Positions 1 to 4,638 of a DNA stretch of 7,847 bases are shown here, one piece after another; within the stretch, counting starts at the first letter, position 1; each line of letters opens with the position of its first letter. The stretch covers positions 1 through 7,847 of the forward strand of contig CAZSVE010000112.1 of NCBI GenBank assembly GCA_964610175.1. Reading direction: 5' to 3'. A program made the position numbers and the translations under genes. The notes under the pieces are model-generated. The model saw only the letters and a program-made list of their open reading frames with translations, had not been told where the DNA came from and did no database searches. The stretch is from CAZSVE01 sp964610175. Its GTDB lineage: Bacteria > Pseudomonadota > Gammaproteobacteria > HK1.

Positions 1-88
1 ACATGGACGCCAAGATTCGTAGAAAATTACCCACGAATTTTTCTGAAGAGCCATAAATTTTAAAACAGAGACTGCATTCACCTCGCAA

Positions 89-280
89 TTGCTGGCTGGT
101 CTCTTTATGGTCTCTATGCTTGCCATAGTTATGGCGAGTTATTCTAGAAGTATCGTACTGTCTTTATTGGATAGCCTGTTCCAAATAGAAATATCAAAAG
201 CAAAGAAAATCGAAGCCATATTAAACAGAGTTGTTAGCATCGGAGCTGTAGCGACTGTAATTATTTACTCGATACTTTGA
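89..280 (+). CDS. Small hypothetical membrane protein, possibly a fragment or cassette gene
   Basis: This 63-codon frame opens with TTG; the first ATG is at 107. The product has two hydrophobic stretches, about residues 2-17 (LAGLFMVSMLAIVMAS) and 50-63 (SIGAVATVIIYSIL), with a charged segment between them containing KAKKIEAILNR. That suggests a small inner-membrane protein with two helices. I recognise no family. Neither start has a convincing ribosome binding site. The frame stays open upstream to a TGA at 44-46 without an ATG or GTG. A different frame is open from the left window edge to a TAA at 54-56 and ends in NFSEEP. The visible ORF could therefore be the C-terminal part of a longer gene broken by a frameshift near 50. 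The stop codon lies 10 bases before an attC-like site, the usual arrangement of an integron gene cassette, which may explain the lack of recognisable homologues. Existence as a functional gene is uncertain. Confidence 0.4.
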   Translation: MLAGLFMVSMLAIVMASYSRSIVLSLLDSLFQIEISKAKKIEAILNRVVSIGAVATVIIYSIL

Positions 281-288
281 TTAATCAC

Positions 289-375
289 AACTAACAATGG
301 CATGCACTCGGACAGCAAAAAGCGCTGCTCGTTCCTCACTCTGCTTTTTGCTGCCGCTGATTCGTAGCGTTCCGC
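289..375 (+). mobile_element. attC-like integron recombination site
   Basis: The site begins with CTAAC at 291-295 (R''-like) and ends with GCGTT at 367-371 (R'-like); AAC and GTT are complementary. Inside is a perfect 11-bp inverted repeat, CAGCAAAAAGC at 313-323 and GCTTTTTGCTG at 343-353. Just outside it, CGG (309-311) pairs with CCG (354-356), leaving A312 unpaired, like the extrahelical base of attC stems. Beyond that is an unpaired spacer (ACT against CTG). This order of boxes is what attC sites have. The match is imperfect: bases after GTT are CCGC rather than the RRRY consensus, so the site may be terminal or decayed. No integrase gene is in the window. A simple terminator-like hairpin is the main alternative. 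Confidence 0.5.
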
Positions 376-436
376 CAAGTTTCTCCCGGTAGCCTCGCAG
401 CCACACGAAAAAACCCAACCCCGTAAGGAACCTCCC

Positions 437-579
437 ATGCCCTACGAAAACATCGACGCATCTCTTTCGCCTGCCGCCATCAAGACCGCTTTCGAGACCG
501 TCTTCCAAAAGATGCCGCACCTCTCAACCTCACTCCCAAGTAACGAAAATCAATATTCAAGGCGGGCACCGATAGCATC
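437..579 (+). pseudogene. Remnant of a conserved hypothetical gene, frameshifted and truncated
   Basis: Translation from ATG 437 gives MPYENIDASLSPAAIKTAF and continues to KMPHL. This resembles, from memory, the N-terminus of a widespread uncharacterised bacterial family that starts like this and has a central LPFLxNLTPEERR segment. After PHL the frame is lost. In the next frame, from 523, the family-like reading resumes as LNLTPK, a TAA stop at 541-543, then RKSIFKAGTDSI. So I infer one lost base around 519-523, plus an in-frame stop. Similarity ends near 579, where a palindromic repeat begins, and the rest of the gene is absent. A good ribosome binding site (AAGGA, 427-431) precedes the ATG, which suggests it was once expressed. 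The intact family member would be far longer than what remains. Function of the family is not known to me. Confidence 0.5.
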
Positions 580-583
580 TGCT

Positions 584-610
584 GGTTACCAAAGCTCCAG
601 CTTGGTAACC
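584..610. repeat. Short palindromic dispersed repeat (REP-like)
   Basis: The 27-base element has perfect 9-bp arms, GGTTACCAA and TTGGTAACC, around AGCTCCAGC, which adds a smaller GC stem with one bulged base. It closely resembles a palindrome of the GTTCCCAAGCTCCAGCTTGGGAAC type that I recall as dispersed between genes in many proteobacterial and other genomes. It lies exactly where the upstream pseudogene loses family similarity and 30 bases before the next gene. Confidence 0.6.
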
Positions 611-639
611 GGAATGCCATGAATGCCACGTATCGATAA

Positions 640-912
640 ATGGCTACGCTTCAGAACATCCGGCAAAGGGTTATCGACCGTGATTACTACCTCTCTTCCC
701 ACGCCGAAGAAGAAATACTGGATGACGATCTCGAAAGAAAAGACGTGGAGAACGCGATTCTCGAGGGCCATATAGAAAGAAAAATGACCCGTGATTCGCG
801 GGGAACCCGGTATCGTATCGAAGGCCCGGCACTGGATGGCCGAATCATTCATGTCGTGTGCAGGTTTCGAGAAGACGTCCACCTCATTATCATCACGGTG
901 TATGCCCTATAG
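640..912 (+). CDS. DUF4258 domain protein, probable toxin of a toxin-antitoxin pair
   Basis: The 90-residue protein has the DUF4258 pattern: an N-terminal helix, then LSSHAEEEILDDDL (residues 18-31) with the conserved His-Ala-Glu, a helix DVENAILEG (35-43), the arginine-rich strand TRDSRGTRYRIEGP (50-63), and the C-terminal strands DGRIIHVVCRF (66-76) and HLIIITVYAL. Small DUF4258 proteins adopt a RelE/HigB-like fold in many annotations and are often encoded just before a zinc-finger antitoxin, as here, so a ribonuclease-type toxin is likely but unproven. ATG 640 is the first possible start because an in-frame TAA lies directly before it. No clear Shine-Dalgarno is visible. The gene begins 30 bases after a palindromic repeat and ends next to repeat copy R1, which separates it from the partner gene by 119 bases. 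Length is normal for the family and the frame is intact. Confidence 0.75.
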   Translation: MATLQNIRQRVIDRDYYLSSHAEEEILDDDLERKDVENAILEGHIERKMTRDSRGTRYRIEGPALDGRIIHVVCRFREDVHLIIITVYAL

Positions 913-1019
913 TTTGTTTATTTCTGGCTCATCGCAAGTGAGTAAACTTTTACAAAACGGTAATTTTGCTCTGCTAATACGAAATCATGCTTCATCGGTT
1001 CGAGGCGAAGCTTCACTAG
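913..1019 (+). repeat. R-family repeat, copy R1, between toxin and antitoxin genes
   Basis: The copy starts with TTTGTTTATTTCTGGCTCAT and ends with GCGAAGCTTCACTAG. It shares the segments TTTTACAAAACG, GCTCTGC and AATCATGCTTCATCGGTTCG with copies R2-R5. The right end can fold: CGAA (980-983) with TTCG (999-1002), or GCTTC with GAAGC. An ATG at 987 opens a 10-codon frame (MLHRFEAKLH) whose TAG is the last three bases of the repeat. The next gene's ribosome binding site begins immediately after it. Confidence 0.7.
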
Positions 1020-1031
1020 AAGGTAATTCTC

Positions 1032-1280
1032 ATGAAATGCGAATTCTGCAATGGAGAAACAAGACAAAAGCGCGTGAGGCGCCAGCATTGGGTCAATGGT
1101 GCGTTATATATCGTGGAGAACGTCCGTGCCGAGGTATGCACGGAATGTGGGGAGAGATATTTTCACGCCTGCACCCTCGACGCCATCGACGACTATCTTT
1201 CCAAACAACATGAAGTCAAGGCCAGGCTGGATGTCGAGGTGGTTCGGCTTGGGGTGGAATTCGGACAGGCCGTGGCCTGA
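1032..1280 (+). CDS. YgiT/MqsA-type zinc-finger protein, probable antitoxin
   Basis: The 82-residue product starts MKCEFCNGET and has two CxxC knuckles: C3/C6 and C36/C39 (VCTECGERYF). This spacing and the residues around the second pair match the YgiT-type zinc-finger domain found at the N-terminus of MqsA antitoxins. The C-terminal part (about 48-82) is a helical segment without a recognisable helix-turn-helix. It is thus the short, zinc-finger-only form commonly paired with DUF4258 proteins, rather than full MqsA. It probably binds and neutralises the product of the gene at 640-912. AGAAGG at 1018-1023 is a good ribosome binding site for ATG 1032. The toxin-before-antitoxin order matches the MqsRA arrangement. 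The 119-base gap, filled by repeat R1, is wide for such a pair, so equal co-expression is not assured. Confidence 0.8.
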   Translation: MKCEFCNGETRQKRVRRQHWVNGALYIVENVRAEVCTECGERYFHACTLDAIDDYLSKQHEVKARLDVEVVRLGVEFGQAVA

Positions 1281-1327
1281 TGAACCGCGGTGTTTCCCTC
1301 ATTCTTGCATTTCCGTGCGGAACAGGT

Positions 1328-1375
1328 TGGCGCTTCGCACCAAAGACCCCCCGCTTCAGTCCTGGCGCGAAGCGC
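1328..1375. repeat. GC-rich hairpin module left of repeat R2, possible bidirectional terminator
   Basis: GCGCTTCGC at 1330-1338 pairs perfectly with GCGAAGCGC at 1367-1375 over a 28-base loop. It lies between two convergent genes (zinc-finger antitoxin and dxs), where a terminator would be expected, but there is no clean T-run after the stem on either strand. The left arm and the CCAAAGACC that follows resemble the start of two other hairpin modules, at 3471 and 3806. Confidence 0.4.
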
Positions 1376-1487
1376 TGATTTATTTCCCGCTCATCTTGGC
1401 GAATAAGCCAAGGTTTACGAAACGATGACTTTTCTCTACGAAAATATCGAATCATGCTTCATCCGATCCAAGGTGAAGCCTTGCTGA
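1376..1487 (+). repeat. R-family repeat, copy R2, overlapping the 3' end of dxs
   Basis: The copy begins TGATTTATTTCCCGCTCATC and contains GTTTACGAAACGATGACTTT and CTCTACG. It ends AATCATGCTTCATCCGATCC then AAGGTGAAGCCTTGCTGA. The right-end hairpin pairs CTTCA with TGAAG. Read on the minus strand, its last 29 bases are the final codons and the stop of dxs (stop at 1459-1461). Confidence 0.65.
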
Positions 1488-3345
1488 CCTGTTCCGCGAA
1501 ATGATTTCTGATGAGGGCCAGGATGCCTTCGGTACACAGGCCCGCCTCCGCCAGCACGTCCAGCCGAGACCCGTGTTGGAAGAAACGATCCGGGATTCCG
1601 TGATTGATGATCGGTGTCGTGATTCCATTGGCGAGAAGGTACTCGTTGACGCCACTGCCAGCACCGCCGACCACGGCGTTGTCTTCCACGGTGACCAGGA
1701 GATCGTGTTCATCGGCCATGCGGAGCAGCATTTCCTCATCCAGCGGTTTTACGAATCGCATGTCGATCACCGTGGCGTCGAGGGTGTCGGCAGCTTCGAG
1801 ACAGGGCGTCACCATGGCACCGAATGCGAGCAGCGCCACTTTCCCCCCTTTTCTGCGCATCCTGGCCTTGCCGACGGGAATGGGGTTCACCTCTTGCCGA
1901 ATGGGCGTACCCGGCCCCGTATCCCGCGGGTAGCGAACGGCGCTCGGCTGGTCGAGGGAGAATCCGGTGCATAACATCCGATAACACTCGTCCTCGTCGG
2001 CCGGGGCCATGAGCACGAGATTCGGCAGGCAACGCAGAAAGCTGAGATCGAGGTTGCCGGCATGGGTGGGTCCGTCCGGCCCGGAGATGCCTGCCCGATC
2101 GACGGCGAACAACACCGGCAGGTTTTGCAGGGCGATATCGTGGATGACCTGGTCATAGCCGCGTTGCAGAAAGGTGGAATAGATGGCCACGATGGGCTTG
2201 AGGCCCTCGCAGGCAAGTCCCGCGCTCAAGGTCACGGCGTGTTGCTCCGCGATTCCGGCGTCGAAGTAGCGATCGGGGAATTCTTTGGCGAAACGTACCA
2301 ATCCGGAGCCTTCCTTCATGGCGGGGGTAATGGCCACCAGGCGCTCATCGCGGCGCGCCATCTCGCAGAGCCAATCCTGAAATACATCGGTGTAGGTGAT
2401 ACCCGGGGCTTTCTTGCTTGGCTTTCCGGTTTTTATGTCGAAAGGACCGACGCCATGGAATCTCACGGGGTCTTTTTCCGCTGGCGGATATCCTTTGCCC
2501 TTGCTGGTGACAACGTGTAGAAACTGGGGTCCCTCCAATGCCTTGAGATTGGTCAGGGTAGTAATGAGCGTCGAAAGGTCATGTCCGTCGATGGGGCCGA
2601 TGTAGTTGAAGCCCAATTCCTCGAACAGGGTGCCGGGTGCTATCAGCCCTTTGACATGTTCTTCGGCCCGCCGCGCCAATTCGCGCACCGACGGCATTCG
2701 CTTGAGTACCTTCTTGCTGCCGGCGCGCACGGTGGAATACAGCTTTCCCGAGAGCACCTTGGCGAAGTAATTGGAGAGTGCCCCCACGTTGGGCGAAATG
2801 GACATATCGTTGTCGTTCAATATGACCAACAGGTTCGTGTGCAGTTCCCCGGCATGGTTCAGTGCCTCGAATGCCATCCCCGCCGTCAGCGCCCCGTCAC
2901 CGATTACCGCGATGATCTTGCGGTCCCGACCCTGGCATTCCGCGGCAATCGCCATGCCAAGGGCAGCACTGATGGAGGTACCGGCATGTCCGACACCGAA
3001 TGCATCGAAATCACTCTCGGCGCGTTTCGGAAATGGGGCGAGACCACCCTTGCTCCGAATGGTTGCAAGGGAATCCCGGCGCCCGGTCAGGATCTTGTGC
3101 GGATAACTTTGGTGTCCCACGTCCCATATGATTCTGTCTTTCGGAGTATCGAAGACGTGGTGCAGGGCAATGGTCAATTCCACGGCACCGAGCCCTGCCG
3201 CCAAGTGTCCACCGGACCTCGATACCGACTCGATCAAATATTCACGTAGTTCTCCGGCTAGCGGCATCAGTTCGGGTTTCGGGAGCCTGCGGAGATCCGC
3301 GGGACTATCGATGGTCGCCAGTCGTGGGTACGAACCTGTGAACAT
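1459..3345 (-). CDS. dxs: 1-deoxy-D-xylulose-5-phosphate synthase
   Basis: DXS condenses pyruvate and glyceraldehyde-3-phosphate to 1-deoxy-D-xylulose 5-phosphate with thiamine diphosphate. This is the first step of the MEP isoprenoid pathway and also feeds thiamine and pyridoxal synthesis. The cytosolic enzyme predicted here has 628 residues, against about 620 in E. coli. Visible motifs are the SRSGGH segment with H47, the thiamine-diphosphate site GDG at 149-151 with NDN at 177-179, FDAGIAEQHA with the catalytic E367, and DRAG at 416-419. A C-terminal transketolase domain with ATVIDMRFVKPLD follows. The frame is open to 3582, but similarity to DXS proteins begins at MFTGSYPRLATIDSP, so I chose the ATG at 3345. 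No strong Shine-Dalgarno precedes it. The last residues, KASPWIG and the stop, are encoded inside repeat R2 and are probably not conserved. The gene stands alone, without ispA or xseB beside it. Confidence 0.97.
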   Translation of the reverse strand: MFTGSYPRLATIDSPADLRRLPKPELMPLAGELREYLIESVSRSGGHLAAGLGAVELTIALHHVFDTPKDRIIWDVGHQSYPHKILTGRRDSLATIRSKGGLAPFPKRAESDFDAFGVGHAGTSISAALGMAIAAECQGRDRKIIAVIGDGALTAGMAFEALNHAGELHTNLLVILNDNDMSISPNVGALSNYFAKVLSGKLYSTVRAGSKKVLKRMPSVRELARRAEEHVKGLIAPGTLFEELGFNYIGPIDGHDLSTLITTLTNLKALEGPQFLHVVTSKGKGYPPAEKDPVRFHGVGPFDIKTGKPSKKAPGITYTDVFQDWLCEMARRDERLVAITPAMKEGSGLVRFAKEFPDRYFDAGIAEQHAVTLSAGLACEGLKPIVAIYSTFLQRGYDQVIHDIALQNLPVLFAVDRAGISGPDGPTHAGNLDLSFLRCLPNLVLMAPADEDECYRMLCTGFSLDQPSAVRYPRDTGPGTPIRQEVNPIPVGKARMRRKGGKVALLAFGAMVTPCLEAADTLDATVIDMRFVKPLDEEMLLRMADEHDLLVTVEDNAVVGGAGSGVNEYLLANGITTPIINHGIPDRFFQHGSRLDVLAEAGLCTEGILALIRNHFAEQVSKASPWIG

Positions 3346-3470
3346 TATCGGGTTGCCGTGAAAGTGGTGGAGAGATTCACAAGATCCCTCGCGCAGCGAA
3401 AGGTGACGGGACACATGTCGTTGGCATTTTTTGCTGCGTGGGAAATCTTTCGGCGTTGGGGGAACATGCT

Positions 3471-3556
3471 GGCGCCTCGCGCCAAGACCGAAACGGGGTG
3501 GGTCTTGGCGCGCGCGTCCATTGTCTCTGGTTTTTCGTCTTTCCGATACATCGAGA
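3471..3556 (+). repeat. Composite repeat: hairpin module with truncated R-like right part
   Basis: CGCGCCAAGACC (3478-3489) and GGTCTTGGCGCG (3501-3512) form a perfect 12-bp stem over an 11-base loop containing GAAACGGGGTG. The order CGCGCCA, GAAACGG, GTGGGTC is shared with the module at 3806. After it comes TTTTTCGTCTTTCCGATACA then TCGAGA, matching the middle of R3, but the conserved GAAGCTTCGC end is missing. It lies upstream of dxs and could form a structured leader if dxs transcription begins beyond it. Confidence 0.5.
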
Positions 3557-3723
3557 CTGCCAACGCGATTCATTGTCGCCATGAAAGCGCGGAAGGGGGA
3601 TAAAGGGGGGGATGAGCATGAGAGGCTCCCAGCGAACCGCCATCTCTACGTCGCCAAGGGTAATGGGCAATACAATATGACTTTTCCGTTGGCTGAATTC
3701 GATAGCGACGGGTCTCATACGGA

Positions 3724-3767
3724 ATGATTCGGATATCCGATTCGGAAAATGTATCCATCCGAATCAT
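3724..3767. repeat. Nested palindrome block, possible operator or cruciform
   Basis: ATGATTCGGAT (3724-3734) is repeated in perfect inversion as ATCCGAATCAT (3757-3767), 22 bases apart. Overlapping the left arm is a 12-bp perfect palindrome, TCGGATATCCGA (3729-3740), and next to it TCCGATTCGGA (3737-3747). The half-site TCCGA/TCGGA thus recurs in alternating orientation, giving mutually exclusive hairpins. Nothing shows which protein, if any, binds. Confidence 0.5.
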
Positions 3768-3805
3768 ACAAAATTCATTTCGCAATCCCTAGCCGGAGGA
3801 CATGT

Positions 3806-3920
3806 CGACGCTTCGCGCCAGCGATTGAAACGGGATGGGTCCCGGTACCGGTTCTTTCGGGGGGTTTGTTTTTCCGATACCTCGAAATCATGCTTCATCG
3901 GTTCGAGGCGAGGCTTCGCC
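3806..3920 (+). repeat. Composite repeat: hairpin module plus R copy R3
   Basis: The left part (3806-3864) has CGACGCTTCGCGCCA, GAAACGGGATGGGTC and the palindrome CCGGTACCGG, matching the module at 3471. The right part (3865-3920) has TTTGTTTTTCCGATAC, AATCATGCTTCATCGGTTCG and GGCGAGGCTTCGCC, so it is R3, internally shortened. CCTCGAA (3880-3886) pairs perfectly with TTCGAGG (3902-3908). It ends 48 bases from the 3' end of tRNA-Glu and on the minus strand would lie in its trailer. Confidence 0.6.
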
Positions 3921-3968
3921 AAACAAATTCATCCATGAATCCATCCACAGAGAGTGACAGCCGGATTT

Positions 3969-4045
3969 TGGCGTCCCCAACGGGATTCGAACCCGTGTTG
4001 CAGCCTTGAAAGGGCTGTGTCCTAGGCCGTCTAGACGATGGGGAC
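3969..4045 (-). tRNA. tRNA-Glu (anticodon UUC) with encoded CCA
   Basis: On the minus strand the gene starts GTCCCCATCGTCTAGACGG and ends GTTGGGGACGCCA. The acceptor arms GTCCCC/GGGGAC pair fully, with discriminator G and CCA encoded. The anticodon stem CAGCC/GGCTG encloses the loop CTTTCAA, anticodon TTC. The T arm is CGGGTTCGAATCCCG. It is 77 bases with CCA, one more than the usual 76, because the D loop has an extra base. Two R-family repeats flank it. No other tRNA or rRNA is adjacent. Confidence 0.95.
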
Positions 4046-4063
4046 TTATAATCCTCATGAAGG

Positions 4064-4093
4064 ATAGTAACGTGACCTTTGCGCCTTTGTCTG
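4064..4093 (-). promoter_or_regulatory. Possible sigma70-type promoter of tRNA-Glu
   Basis: On the minus strand CAGACA (4088-4093; 4 of 6 matches to TTGACA) and TACTAT (4064-4069; 4 of 6 to TATAAT) are 18 bases apart. Transcription would begin around 4057, giving a short leader before the tRNA. Position and spacing are sensible; the boxes are weak. Confidence 0.3.
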
Positions 4094-4246
4094 CATGGAT
4101 TCGGGTGCGACCCGCCGACAAGGCACCGGGGAAAACCACGTCGAAGCCTCCAAACCGGGCGCGAATAGTAAGCCAATCCGAGCAAACTGGCAACCCTTGC
4201 CCTTGACGCCCTTGGCCTTGGTCTCTTCCCCGACGAAGGCTGATAT

Positions 4247-4365
4247 TTTGTTTATTTCCCGCTCGGCTTCACAATCGGATCGATCTTTTACAAGGCGCTG
4301 ATTTCGCCTTACCGATACCGATACCCAATCATGCCCTTGCTCGGCTCGAGCATAAGCTCCGCTAA
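4247..4365 (+). repeat. R-family repeat, copy R4 (divergent)
   Basis: The copy begins TTTGTTTATTTCCCGCTC and contains CTTTTACAAGGCGCTGATTT and TACCGATACCGATACC, with the CGATAC unit duplicated. It ends CAATCATGCCCTTGCTCGGC, TCGAGCATAAGCTCCGCTAA. It aligns to R1 and R5 along its length, but the right-end hairpin has drifted. Confidence 0.6.
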
Positions 4366-4379
4366 CAGGGTGAGGCCAA

Positions 4380-4429
4380 TGGTAAGACTAATGGTTGCTT
4401 TTCTGCCTTGGGCTTGGCTAAGCTTACCA
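4380..4429. repeat. Inverted repeat between R4 and R5
   Basis: TGGTAAG (4380-4386) is inverted as CTTACCA (4423-4429) over a 36-base loop containing GCCTTGGGC. It sits directly left of R5, the position held by the GC-rich hairpin modules at R2 and R3, but its sequence is different. Confidence 0.3.
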
Positions 4430-4441
4430 GTTCCCGATCGG

Positions 4442-4579
4442 TTTGTTTATTTCCTGCTCATCACTCGCACAGGAAATGAGTTGAATATTCACGAATGAGT
4501 CGAATTTTACGGGACGCCGATTTTTTTGCTCTACCGATACCAAATCGTGCTTCATCGGTTTGAGGTGAAGCTTCGCTAG
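4442..4579 (+). repeat. R-family repeat, copy R5, upstream of pheS
   Basis: This is the longest copy. It begins TTTGTTTATTTCCTGCTCAT and has an insertion-like segment around 4462-4500. It continues ATTTTACGGGACGCCGATTT, GCTCTACCGATACC and TCGTGCTTCATCGG, and ends GAGGTGAAGCTTCGCTAG. CCGAT (4534-4538) can pair with ATCGG, and CAAA (4541-4544) with TTTG (4559-4562). It ends 59 bases before the pheS start, so it may be in the pheS leader or carry its promoter. I could not identify good -35/-10 boxes. Confidence 0.7.
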
Positions 4580-4638
4580 GTCTTCGTCGCAATTCAGGAT
4601 GGAAGATCGACGAGGAAACGACAAAGACCCAATGCAAC

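Larger units (their letters stand above)
3346..3968. other. Intergenic region between dxs and tRNA-Glu, repeat-rich
   Basis: I see no convincing protein gene here. The open frames are short, lack recognisable domains, and run through hairpins and repeats. Contents are the dxs upstream region on the minus strand, a 12-bp hairpin (3478-3512) within a repeat module, a nested palindrome block (3724-3767), and a composite repeat (3806-3920). GATAAT directly before the dxs start looks like a -10 box but is too close to the start codon to be its promoter. Confidence 0.6.
4046..4638. other. Intergenic region between tRNA-Glu and pheS, repeat-rich
   Basis: I find no protein gene here. The region contains the upstream region of tRNA-Glu (minus strand), repeats R4 (4247-4365) and R5 (4442-4579), a TGGTAAG/CTTACCA inverted repeat, and the leader of pheS. 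I looked for a phenylalanine-rich leader peptide like pheM before pheS and did not see one. About 200 bases (4094-4246) show nothing I can interpret. Confidence 0.6.

Noticed and set aside
2581..3249. 222-codon plus-strand frame inside dxs
   Set aside because: It is antisense to conserved DXS sequence, including the thiamine-diphosphate site.
3346..3582. N-terminal extension of dxs by 79 codons
   Set aside because: The frame is open, but the residues are unlike DXS, run through a 12-bp hairpin repeat, and family similarity starts at the ATG at 3345.
3377..3718. 113-codon minus-strand frame upstream of dxs
   Set aside because: The start reads plausibly (FSQRKSHIVLPITLGDVEM), but it becomes low-complexity and passes through repeat hairpins. 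No family is recognised and it overlaps the dxs upstream region.
913..4579. R repeats as a CRISPR array
   Set aside because: Copies are long, diverged, irregularly spaced (hundreds to thousands of bases) and separated by genes.
4442..4638. pheM-like attenuator or T-box before pheS
   Set aside because: There is no phenylalanine-rich leader peptide, no T-box motif, and no terminator with a T-run after a stem.
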